A stretch of 44,857 nt of DNA, taken from positions 1 to 44,857 of the forward strand of contig JAEZWW010000066.1 of assembly GCA_023442945.1 (NCBI GenBank). Reading direction: 5' to 3'. A program made the translations under genes and the position numbers. Source of the stretch: Pseudomonadota bacterium (GTDB taxonomy: Bacteria; Pseudomonadota; Gammaproteobacteria; Burkholderiales; Burkholderiaceae_C). Positions within the stretch are counted from its first letter, which is position 1. Each line of letters starts with the position of its first letter. This document shows positions 7,856 to 15,836 of this stretch, in pieces. The notes below the pieces were generated by a model, which worked only from the letters and a program-made list of their open reading frames with translations, had not been told where the DNA came from and did no database searches.

Positions 7856-10438
7856 TCAGTGCAGCAGCCGGTCCGGATCGGCGTTGAGCTTGGCCAGCGC
7901 CTCGCGCGTTGCCCGCACGGTGAGCGCTTCGTCCTCGGTCGGCACCAGCAGCCCCGCCTGCAGGTAGGCGGCCATGCGCCGTGTTTGCACCAGGTAGCTT
8001 TTGCCCACACCCGCCGAGAACAGGTGCAACTGCCCACGCGCGCTGCGCCAGACATACTGGACCTGCGCGACCGCGCCATGCAATTCCAGGGCAAACCAGG
8101 CGCCCAGCTCCAGCCCGCGCGCCCACTCGACCATGCCGTCGTTGGGCATCGAGCCGCCGGTGGCGATGACTTCGAGCGCGGCCTCGTCGACGCCGAACAT
8201 CATCTCCAGCATGCCGGGGTCGAGCAGCATATCGCCTTCGGGGTCGTCGGTGACCACGTCTTCCAGACCAGCCAAGCCGCGCGCCAGATCGTCCAGCTTT
8301 TCCTGCGGCAAACCTTCGTCGCGCGAGACGAAGGCGGCCATGACGGCGTCGTTGATCAGCTTGATATGGCCGTCCTGCTCTTCTTCGGGCATGGCCAGCA
8401 GCGTCATGCCACCGCGCAAGGCCTGCAGCAGGCCCGACAGCTGCTGCACGACGCGTCGGCGCTCCTCCCGGTCGGGCTTGGGGCTGACCGCCCAGAGCAG
8501 GTCGGCCGCCGCCTGTTTGAGGCCCAGGGTTTCGGCATGCTGCGCGCCGTGGCGCACGGCGGACAGGGCCAGCACCTCCGACCACACGCGAAACAGGAAC
8601 TCGCGCACGTCGTCCGCCACGGGCACCGGGTCAAGCATGCGGCGCAGCTCGATGGTGTACTGGATCGACAGCGCTTCTTTCTGCTCGACCTGCTGCGCCA
8701 GCGTGGCCGCCTGCTGAACCGCGCCGGTGTCGGACAGCGAGCGACCCAGGAATTTCTTGAATTCGTCCAGCACCAGCTGGTAAACACGTCGGCCGGTCTC
8801 GGGGTACTGCTCGATCACCTGCACGACGCGCTTGATCTCGCGCTCCAGCCGACTGCTGAGCACCTGCGAGCCATCAAAGCCCAGCACACAGGCACCCATG
8901 CGGTCGATCAACTGGCGCGCGGGGTGCTGGATCGAGGCAAAGAAATCGGGCTCGGCCAACGCCAGGCGCAGGACGGGGATCTGCAAGCGGGCAAACCAGA
9001 CCCGGATAGCGGCAGGAATGCGCTCTTCGGCAAGGATGGCCTGGAACATCAGCGCAACGATCTCGATGATCGCCTTCTCGCTGGGCTTGTCGGCCTTCTC
9101 TTTAAGGTCGGTGGCACGGCGCCGCAGTTGCGAAGCCACCTGAGCCACTTCGACCATCGGCTGCGTCGCAGCGCCCCCAGGCACGCCCGGCGCGCCCGGG
9201 CGGCTGACCCATTCCGTGGTTGCGAAGGGCGTGACCTGCTCGGCCAGCGCACGCGCCAGACGTGGGGACGGCACCACCACGGCGGCGGTTTCGTCGAAAT
9301 CCGCCACCCGGTCGGAAATGAGGCGCCGCAGCTGCCCCAGCACACCCTGCGCGCGCTGGCGTACACGGGCCATCGGCGTCACGCCCGTCATCATCCGGGT
9401 TTCCTGCGACGCGCGCGCCAGTGCCGAGGCTTGCACCGTAGGCGTCTGTGTTTGGGGGCCGGCCATGCCGGTCGGCTGGGCGCCTCGCACTGGCATGCGG
9501 CCTGTCGGGTCGCCTGGCCACGCGGCGTCAGGTGGTGCGCGTCCCACGGGGAGATCACGGGCAAACCCGCCACGTGGCGCATCTGCAGAGGGGCGGTATC
9601 CGGCGCCGCCAGCCCCTTGTCCGCCCCGCGATGGCGGAAGCGATCCTGCTGCGGCGGCCCTGCCGTAGCCGGTACCCGCGTGACCCGCGGCACCCCCAAA
9701 ACCTCCGGGAGAGCCACCCCCGCCTCCGCCGCCACCCTGGGCCCACGCTGCAGGCGCCGGGCTGGGGGGCGCGGCGCCACCGTCCGTGCGGCGCACGCGC
9801 GACTTCATGTCGATCTCGGCCATCACGCCTTGCGCCACCAGATACTCGTTGGCTTGGCGGTAGGCCTGCGTCAGGCTGGCACGCAGCAGTTCGCTGACCG
9901 GCTGGTCGACCATGGCCCACATCGGCCGCGTCAGCCCGCGGTCGGTCCAGGCCTGGATCAGAATCTGGATCAGGGTTTCCGGTGGAAAAACCTCATGCCG
10001 GCCCCACTCACTCGTCTTTTCGAGCCCCTGCACCCGCATCCGCAGATCATTGAATTCGCTGCCCGCGGCATCCGTCACAGCCGCGGCCATGCGCGATGCG
10101 AGGATCTTGCGCTCGACCACTTCGTCGTCGACCAGGCCCAGCGCGCCGACATCGCTGTGCCCCGCCCCCTCGTACACACGGGCCAGCATCGCCTGCCACT
10201 GCTGACGCGCTTGCGCCACCCAGGGTTCGTGCTCGCGCCGGTAGGCGGCGGCGGCATCCAGCGCCAGGCGCGACTCGCTTATGCTCGCAAACCGCGTCCC
10301 GGTGCTTGCTGAAGACAGGTGCAGTTGGATCTTGTTGCCCAGCGCCGAAATGGCCCGATCAACGTCGAGCACGAAGCGCTCGCGGACCTGCTGGGCGAGT
10401 CGGTGGGGCGTGGCAGCGGGTTGTGAGCGGGTGACCAT
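7856..10438 (-). CDS. DUF1631 family protein
   Basis: 860 residues, largely alpha-helical, with no signal peptide or membrane segment. The N-terminal part (about 1-200), the long helical middle (about 380-700; e.g. RQLIDRMGACVLGFDGS) and a C-terminal region ending in a PilZ-like beta-rich stretch (GLELGAWFALELHG ... QYVWRSARGQLHLF) match my recollection of DUF1631 proteins of beta- and gammaproteobacteria; the PilZ suggestion is inference. A low-complexity linker at about 215-300 contains eight consecutive glycines and many Pro/Arg/Ala. The function of the family is not known to me; a PilZ-like end would suggest cyclic-di-GMP sensing. Convergent with smg; secF lies upstream on the same strand. 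Confidence 0.85.
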   Translation of the reverse strand: MVTRSQPAATPHRLAQQVRERFVLDVDRAISALGNKIQLHLSSASTGTRFASISESRLALDAAAAYRREHEPWVAQARQQWQAMLARVYEGAGHSDVGALGLVDDEVVERKILASRMAAAVTDAAGSEFNDLRMRVQGLEKTSEWGRHEVFPPETLIQILIQAWTDRGLTRPMWAMVDQPVSELLRASLTQAYRQANEYLVAQGVMAEIDMKSRVRRTDGGAAPPSPAPAAWAQGGGGGGGGSPGGFGGAAGHAGTGYGRAAAAGSLPPSRGGQGAGGAGYRPSADAPRGGFARDLPVGRAPPDAAWPGDPTGRMPVRGAQPTGMAGPQTQTPTVQASALARASQETRMMTGVTPMARVRQRAQGVLGQLRRLISDRVADFDETAAVVVPSPRLARALAEQVTPFATTEWVSRPGAPGVPGGAATQPMVEVAQVASQLRRRATDLKEKADKPSEKAIIEIVALMFQAILAEERIPAAIRVWFARLQIPVLRLALAEPDFFASIQHPARQLIDRMGACVLGFDGSQVLSSRLEREIKRVVQVIEQYPETGRRVYQLVLDEFKKFLGRSLSDTGAVQQAATLAQQVEQKEALSIQYTIELRRMLDPVPVADDVREFLFRVWSEVLALSAVRHGAQHAETLGLKQAAADLLWAVSPKPDREERRRVVQQLSGLLQALRGGMTLLAMPEEEQDGHIKLINDAVMAAFVSRDEGLPQEKLDDLARGLAGLEDVVTDDPEGDMLLDPGMLEMMFGVDEAALEVIATGGSMPNDGMVEWARGLELGAWFALELHGAVAQVQYVWRSARGQLHLFSAGVGKSYLVQTRRMAAYLQAGLLVPTEDEALTVRATREALAKLNADPDRLLH

Positions 10439-10472
10439 GCACTGTCAAAGCGTCTGCGACCCAGTATCGCAT

Positions 10473-10489
10473 GGCCACCGCCGGTGGCC
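10473..10489 (-). terminator. Stem-loop after secF
   Basis: GGCCACC-gcc-GGTGGCC is a perfect 7-bp inverted repeat 17 bases beyond the secF stop. It is short-looped and lacks a T-run, so termination is uncertain; it may simply separate the secDF-yajC message from the DUF1631 gene. Confidence 0.35.
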
Positions 10490-10505
10490 TCAAGGGGCGA
10501 TGCGC

Positions 10506-11459
10506 TTACACCACAGCGCCGGCGTTGGGGTCGTTGGGGTCGCCGCCTTCCTTGCGGTTCGGCTTGACCAGGTCTTCGCGCTTGACGCCCAGCCACATGG
10601 CAATCGCCGCGGCCACGAACACCGACGAGTAGATGCCGAAGCAGATACCGATGGTCAGCGCCATGGCGAAGTAGTGCAGCGTGTCGCCGCCGAACCACAG
10701 CATCGACAGCACCATGGCCTGCGTGGAAGCGTGCGTAATGATCGTGCGGCTGATGGTCGAGGTGATGGCGTGGTCGATCACTTGCACCGGCGTCATCTTG
10801 CGGTAGCGCCGGAACGATTCGCGGATCCGGTCAAAGATCACCACCGATTCGTTGACCGAATACCCCAGCACCGCCAGCACCGCCGCGAGCACCGCCAGCG
10901 AGAATTCCCACTGGAAGAAGGCAAAGAAGCCCAGAATGATCACCACGTCGTGCAAGTTGGCGATGGCGCCCGCCACCGCGTACTTCCATTCAAAGCGTAT
11001 CGACAGGTAGATCACGATGCCGATGATCACGAAGGCCAGCGCCTTCAGCCCGTCGGCCGCCAGCTCCTGCCCGACCTGTGGTCCAACGAATTCGGTGCGC
11101 CGCATCTCGACCTTCGGGTCTTCGGCGCGCAGGGCCGTCATCACCTTTTCGCTGACCTGCGCGGACGATTCGCCCTGGCGCACCGGCAGGCGGATCATCA
11201 CATCGCGTGAGGTGCCGAAATTCTGCACCTGCACGTCGGCGTAGCCCAGCTTGCCTAAGGTGTCGCGCACCTTCGGCAGGTCGGCCGTCTGCTGGTAAGC
11301 GACTTCCATCACCGTACCGCCCGTGAACTCCACCGACAGGTGCAGGCCACGCGTGACCAGGAAGAACACCGCCAGCAGGAAGGTGATGACCGAGATCGCG
11401 TTGAGGATCAACGCGTGCTTCATGAACGGGATATCGCGCCGGATGCGGAAAAATTCCAT
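10506..11459 (-). CDS. secF: Protein-export membrane protein SecF
   Basis: 317 residues. With SecD forms the proton-motive-force driven RND-type complex that pulls proteins out of the SecYEG channel on the periplasmic side. Topology fits: first helix near residues 17-37 (ALILNAISVITFLLAVFFLV), a periplasmic P1-like domain starting LHLSVEFTGGTVMEV, then a cluster of five helices with the RND-like segment SVNESVVIFDRIRES and ISRTIITHAST. It follows secD after a gap of 35 bases, on one message with yajC. Length is normal for the family. Confidence 0.97.
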   Translation of the reverse strand: MEFFRIRRDIPFMKHALILNAISVITFLLAVFFLVTRGLHLSVEFTGGTVMEVAYQQTADLPKVRDTLGKLGYADVQVQNFGTSRDVMIRLPVRQGESSAQVSEKVMTALRAEDPKVEMRRTEFVGPQVGQELAADGLKALAFVIIGIVIYLSIRFEWKYAVAGAIANLHDVVIILGFFAFFQWEFSLAVLAAVLAVLGYSVNESVVIFDRIRESFRRYRKMTPVQVIDHAITSTISRTIITHASTQAMVLSMLWFGGDTLHYFAMALTIGICFGIYSSVFVAAAIAMWLGVKREDLVKPNRKEGGDPNDPNAGAVV

Positions 11460-11494
11460 GGCTCAGCTTCTCCTTGGCAGTCTGTGGGCGCGAA

Positions 11495-13384
11495 TCAATG
11501 GGCTTCGTCGGCTTGGCCGGCGCGCTGGTAGCCCTCTTCAGGCCGCCACACCGTGCCCACCGACAGGCTCTTGAGCTTCTTCTGGCGCCCATACCAGAAG
11601 TTGACGACGCCGCGCGAGAAGAACACCGACGTGAACATCGAGGTCAGGATGCCCAGGCAGTGCACCACGGCAAAGCCGCGCACCGGCCCGGAACCGAACG
11701 CCAACAGCGCAATACCGACGATGAGCGAGGTAACGTTCGAGTCCAGAATCGTCGCCCACGCGCGGTCGTAGCCGGCGTGGATCGCCGCCTGCGGCGACGC
11801 GCCAGCGCGCAATTCCTCCCGGATCCGTTCGTTGATCAGCACGTTGGCGTCGATCGCCATGCCGATGGCCAGCGCCATGGCCGCCATACCGGGCAAGGTC
11901 AGCGTGGCCTGCATCATCGACAGGATGGCGACCAGCAGCAGCAGGTTGAAGGCCAGCGCGATGCTGGAAAACACCCCGAACAGCCCGTAGTACACGCACA
12001 TGAACAGGCAAATCACAATGAAGCCGCCCACCACGCTGTGGAAGCCCTTGGTGATGTTCTCGGCGCCCAGGCTGGGGCCAATGGTGCGCTCTTCGATGAT
12101 CTCCATCGGCGCGGCCAGCGAGCCGGCGCGCAGCAGCAGCGCCAGGTCGTTCGCCTCGACCACGGTCATCGAGCCCGAAATCTGGAAGCGGTTGCCCAGC
12201 TCGGCCTGAATCACGGGGGCCGTCAACGCCTCACCCTTGCCCTTTTCGAACAGGATGATGGCCATGCGCTTTTTCAGGTTTTCACGGCTGACGTCGCGCA
12301 TGATGCGGCCGCCTTGTGCGTTCACCGTCAGGTCAACCTTGGGCTGCTGCGTCTGCGAATCAAAGCCTGGCTGCGCGTCGGTCAGGCTGTCGCCCGTGAT
12401 GATCACCTGGCGCTTGACGATCACCGGCTGGCCATCGCGCAGCAGGAATTTCTCGGACCCGAAAGGCACCGGGCCCGTGCCCATTTCAGCGGCGCGGCCT
12501 TCCGCGCTCTCGTCCACCAGGCGCATCTCCAGCGTGGCCGTGCGGCCCAGGATGTCCTTGGCCTTGGCCGTGTCCTGCACGCCCGGCAGCTGCACGACCA
12601 CGCGGTCGGCGCCTTGCTGCTGGATGACCGGTTCGGCCACGCCCAATTCGTTCACGCGGTTGTGCAGCGTCGTGATGTTCTGTTTGACCGCGTCGTTCTG
12701 CACTTTCTGCAGCGCCTGCGGCTTGAAGCTGGCGACCAGCTTCGGCTCTGCGCCGGGGACCTCCTGAACCTGCAGGTCGGGGATCTGGTCAACGATCACG
12801 CGGCGCGCCGCCTCCAGCGTGGCGGCATCGCGTGTGCGGACCTCGATGTTGTTGCCTTCGCGGCTGATGCCGCCGTGGCGAACGTCTTTCTCACGCAGGG
12901 CCAGGCGAATGTCGTTGGCCAGCGTATCGAGTCGCTTGGTGATGGCCGTGCGCATGTCGACCTGCAGCATGAAGTGCACGCCACCGCGCAAGTCCAGGCC
13001 CAGGTACATCGGCTTGGCGTTGATGGCCGTCAGCCAGGCGGGCGAGCGCGACACCAGGTTCAGCGCAACCACATAGGCGGGGTCCGTCGCATCGGGGTTG
13101 ACGGCGCGCTCAATCGCGTCCTTGGCCTTCAGCTGGTCGTCCGTCGTCCCAAAGCGGGCCAGCACCGACGTGCCTTCCAGCGCCAGCTGGTCAGGCGCCA
13201 GGTTGACGGATTTCAGCGCCTCTTCCACGCGCGACAGCGTGCCGCTGTCCACCTTGGCCGTCACCTTGCCGGCCGACACCTGCACGGCAGGCGCCTCGCC
13301 AAAGAAGTTGGGCAAGGTGTAGAGCACCGCCACCACAAAGGTGATGGCGATGATCACGTACTTCCAAAGGGGGTAGCGGTTCAT
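11495..13384 (-). CDS. secD: Protein-export membrane protein SecD
   Basis: 629 residues. N-terminal helix (YVIIAITFVVAVLYTLPNFF), a large periplasmic region containing LGLDLRGGVHFMLQVD and QLPGVQDTAKAKDILG, and five C-terminal helices including AALALAIGMAIDANVLI-type sequence and the family stretch ILDSNVTSLIVGIALLAFG. Partner of SecF in late steps of Sec export. The ATG at 13384 (MNRYPLWKYV) was preferred over an in-frame start nine codons upstream because this is the conserved N-terminus. The order yajC–secD–secF is standard. All expected regions are present; no irregularities. Confidence 0.97.
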   Translation of the reverse strand: MNRYPLWKYVIIAITFVVAVLYTLPNFFGEAPAVQVSAGKVTAKVDSGTLSRVEEALKSVNLAPDQLALEGTSVLARFGTTDDQLKAKDAIERAVNPDATDPAYVVALNLVSRSPAWLTAINAKPMYLGLDLRGGVHFMLQVDMRTAITKRLDTLANDIRLALREKDVRHGGISREGNNIEVRTRDAATLEAARRVIVDQIPDLQVQEVPGAEPKLVASFKPQALQKVQNDAVKQNITTLHNRVNELGVAEPVIQQQGADRVVVQLPGVQDTAKAKDILGRTATLEMRLVDESAEGRAAEMGTGPVPFGSEKFLLRDGQPVIVKRQVIITGDSLTDAQPGFDSQTQQPKVDLTVNAQGGRIMRDVSRENLKKRMAIILFEKGKGEALTAPVIQAELGNRFQISGSMTVVEANDLALLLRAGSLAAPMEIIEERTIGPSLGAENITKGFHSVVGGFIVICLFMCVYYGLFGVFSSIALAFNLLLLVAILSMMQATLTLPGMAAMALAIGMAIDANVLINERIREELRAGASPQAAIHAGYDRAWATILDSNVTSLIVGIALLAFGSGPVRGFAVVHCLGILTSMFTSVFFSRGVVNFWYGRQKKLKSLSVGTVWRPEEGYQRAGQADEAH

Positions 13385-13472
13385 GGTGCGTAAAGAGGGG
13401 GCTTGCGCCATCAGGCGCCTACGGGCGGGGTGCGAAGCCGGTCAGGCCCAGCCCGCGATGCGAGTCCGTTGC

Positions 13473-13805
13473 TTACTTGATGGTTCCCTTGGGGAGCACC
13501 TGCACCACGGCGCTGCGCTGCATCTGGATCTCCACGCCGTTGGACACTTGCAGGGCGATGTGGCTGTCGCTGATCGACGCCACCTTGCCCAGCATGCCGC
13601 CGGCCGTGACGACCTCGTCGCCCTTGGCCAGGGCGTCGATCATGGCGCGGTGTTCCTTCTGCTTCTTCATCTGCGGGCGGATCATGATGAAGTACAGCAC
13701 GACGAACATCAGCACCAGCGGCGCCATACTCATGAGCGAGGAAGTCATGTCACCGCCAGCAGCGGCGGCGGGGGCGGTTTGAGCGAATGCGCTGGAGATG
13801 AACAC
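13473..13805 (-). CDS. yajC: Sec translocase accessory protein YajC (GTG start)
   Basis: 110 residues. One membrane helix (APLVLMFVVLYFIMIRPQMKK) followed by a cytoplasmic basic/beta domain with KGDEVVTAGGMLGKVASI, diagnostic of YajC, a small partner of SecDF. The start is a GTG at 13805, giving FISSAFAQT, which matches the group; it is preceded by GGAG with 7 bases of spacing, so the GTG is well supported. An upstream in-frame ATG would add a 60-residue tail unlike the family. First gene of yajC-secD-secF; the tgt/queA genes often found upstream are not here. Confidence 0.94.
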   Translation of the reverse strand: MFISSAFAQTAPAAAAGGDMTSSLMSMAPLVLMFVVLYFIMIRPQMKKQKEHRAMIDALAKGDEVVTAGGMLGKVASISDSHIALQVSNGVEIQMQRSAVVQVLPKGTIK

Positions 13806-14146
13806 CGTCGGGCTCCGAATAAAAACGAGGGGATGCGGGATCGCGCGGGCGCACAGCCCCAGGGTCGGGCCGCCAGGCCCGGGCGCGAGAGAACCTAATA
13901 TTGTATTCGGCGGGCCGCCGCGCTTTGTTACAAGACCGGAAGGCACATCCTGGCCCCTGCGCAGGCCGTGAGACGCGGTCAGCACCTGACTCGCAGGCCG
14001 CCAGAACGCAGCCAGGCAGCGGGCGTTGGCCAGGCCGTCCGGCGGCGCCTGCAGGCAGGCGCTGGCAACCCGATCGCCCTATGAAATACTATTGTTTTTA
14101 TAGCTGCTCGCGCAGATCCATCTAGGGCGAACGGCCCATTTCCCCC
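13806..14146. other. Intergenic region, yajC leader to sotB 3' end
   Basis: 341 bases without a supportable gene. It holds the yajC ribosome-binding site (GGAG close to 13813), an AT-rich patch near 13893-13908 that could carry the yajC promoter on the minus strand (not firm), a GC-rich middle with no gene-like structure, and repeat copy R4 next to the end of sotB. Confidence 0.5.
14084..14137 (+). repeat. Dispersed repeat copy R4
   Basis: Contains TACTATTGTTTTTATAGCTG then CTCGCGCAGATCCATC and TAGGGCGAACGGCC: the best match to the family consensus, with AT-rich left flank, core and right part. It lies about ten bases beyond the sotB stop codon, so it would be in the 3' end of that message, in antisense orientation. 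Confidence 0.88.
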
Positions 14147-15394
14147 TTATCGACCCGCGCTGGTCCCGGCGGGCAGCACGAAGGCGCTCTTCCACCGCCA
14201 CAGACTGAACGCCGCCCAGGCCAGCGCCAGCGCCGCCAGCGCGCCGCCCACCCAGCCGATCTGCGCCATGCCCCAGCGCAGGCTGACCTGGCTGCCCAGC
14301 AGCGCGCCGGCGCCTATGCCAACGTTGAACAGCCCCGAAAACAGCGCCATCGCCACATCGGTCGCGTCGGACGCCAGGCGCAACACCTTGGACTGCATGG
14401 TGAGCGAGAAACACATGATCCCAATGCCCCAGACGGACGCCAGCACGTACAGCGCCCCCGCGTGCGGCGCCGCCCCATGCAGCCCCAGCAGGCACAGCCC
14501 CAACACGCCGATCGCGCCCAGCAGAAAACCGCGCGGGTAAGCGGCACCCAATAGGCTGAACAGCACGCTGCCGATCACGCCCATGCCGCCAAACAACAGC
14601 AGCACCAGCGTGGTTACGCGCTCGCTCTGGTGCGCCACGTCCTGCACGTAGGGCTCGATGTAGCTGTAGGCGGTGAACTGCGCCGTGACCAGCAGCACCG
14701 TCAGCGCGTACAGCGCCACCAGGGGCGGGCGGCGCAGCAGCAGGGGCACGCTGCGGGCCGAGCCCACGTTGTCCGCCGGCAACCGGGGCAGCAGCACGCG
14801 CAGGCACAGCATCACCACCAGCGCCGCCGCGCCGATCAACAAAAAAGTAGTGCGCCAGCCCAGCGCCTGACCGATGACGCGCCCGAGCGGAATGCCGAGC
14901 ACCATCGCCAGCGACGAGCCGGTCGCCAGCAGGCTGAGCGCCTGCACCCGCCGCCCAGGAGGCGCCACCCGCACCGCCAGCGCCGAGGTGATGGACCAGA
15001 AGATCGCGTGTGCCGTGGCCACGCCCAGACGCCCGACCATCAGCGACGTGAAGTTCCACGCCAGCACCGTCACCAGGTGGCTGACCACGAACACGCCAAA
15101 CACGCCCAGCAGCAACGCGCGCCGTTCGACCGCCTTGGTCATCAGCATGAAGGGCAGCGAGCCCAGCGCCACCGTCCAGGCGTAGATGGTCAGCATCAGG
15201 CCGACGTGCTCGGTCGGCATCTTGAAGCTGGCGCCGATGTCGCTGAGCAGGCCCACCGGCACGAATTCGCTGGTGTTGAAGACAAAAGCGCCGAGCGCCA
15301 GCGCGATGACGGCCAGCCACTGCTGGCGGGGGCTGCGCTCGTCCGCGGGCAGCGGCGCACCAGCGGCCGGGGAAGTTGGGGAAGTCGAAGTCAT
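14147..15394 (-). CDS. sotB: SotB-type sugar/arabinose efflux transporter (MFS)
   Basis: 415 residues with twelve hydrophobic segments, a DHA1-type major facilitator. It closely follows E. coli SotB/YdeA along its length: FNTSEFVPVGLLSDI after the first helix, LTIYAWTVALGSLPFMLMT, AHAIFWSITSALAVR, LATGSSLAMVLGIPLGRVIG (motif C-like, Gly-Pro rich), AYSYIEPYVQ and SDATDVAMALFSGLFNVGIG. SotB exports arabinose, IPTG and related sugars; the actual substrate here is inferred. The ATG at 15394 was chosen because the upstream extension is not family-like, although no clear ribosome-binding site precedes it. Single gene, flanked on both sides by repeat-containing intergenic DNA. Confidence 0.88.
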   Translation of the reverse strand: MTSTSPTSPAAGAPLPADERSPRQQWLAVIALALGAFVFNTSEFVPVGLLSDIGASFKMPTEHVGLMLTIYAWTVALGSLPFMLMTKAVERRALLLGVFGVFVVSHLVTVLAWNFTSLMVGRLGVATAHAIFWSITSALAVRVAPPGRRVQALSLLATGSSLAMVLGIPLGRVIGQALGWRTTFLLIGAAALVVMLCLRVLLPRLPADNVGSARSVPLLLRRPPLVALYALTVLLVTAQFTAYSYIEPYVQDVAHQSERVTTLVLLLFGGMGVIGSVLFSLLGAAYPRGFLLGAIGVLGLCLLGLHGAAPHAGALYVLASVWGIGIMCFSLTMQSKVLRLASDATDVAMALFSGLFNVGIGAGALLGSQVSLRWGMAQIGWVGGALAALALAWAAFSLWRWKSAFVLPAGTSAGR

Positions 15395-15836
15395 GGGGAA
15401 AACTGCGGGGTCGGCCGCGCACGGGCCTGGAACTGCGGTCCACGTCGCACGCACCGATGGCGCGCCCGGTCTGGCGGGCGCCGGGTGCTTTCGCGCCTAC
15501 CGTTGACACCCGCGCAAGTCGCGCGTCGACGGCTGCGCTCTGACATGCGGGCGGACCGCCCAAAAGGGCCGAAATGCTACATGGCCCGCATCAGCCGCGC
15601 TGGCCGCGGGCCCGAAACCCGGGCTGGCCAGCGGTCGATCGGCCGGCGGGCCAGCTCTGGCGCAGGGCGCGCGTCTGGCGCCCTCGCGCGGCGGGCGCAG
15701 ATCACGCCGCGACATGAGGGCGACATCGCGCCGTGTCGCGCGGTGCGCTGCCTCTTCACGCATCGATTACTACTTTATTGATAGCTTCCCGCGCAGATCC
15801 TTCTAGGGCCGGGAGCCCGAAACACATCTAACCGCG
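15395..15836. other. Intergenic region between sotB and the oxidoreductase gene
   Basis: 442 bases, very GC-rich. I see no convincing gene: the open frames in it have atypical Arg/Ala-rich composition and no domain. It contains the sotB upstream region, several GC-rich inverted motifs around 15600-15660 (GGCCGCGGGCCC-type), repeat copy R5 and a short CTAAC-cgc-GTTAG inverted repeat at 15828-15840 spanning the oxidoreductase stop codon. Confidence 0.5.
15765..15820 (+). repeat. Dispersed repeat copy R5
   Basis: Contains GATTACTACTTTATTGATAG, then CTTCCCGCGCAGATCCTT and CTAGGGCCGGGAGCC. It has the family core with one change (TTC for TGC) plus the left AT-rich flank and right CTAGGGC part. It ends 17 bases before the 3' end of the oxidoreductase gene and lies antisense to it, as R4 does beside sotB. 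Confidence 0.85.

Noticed and set aside
6601..8094. 497-residue minus-strand frame across dprA and smg
   Set aside because: Opposite two recognised proteins, with no family resemblance and atypical composition.
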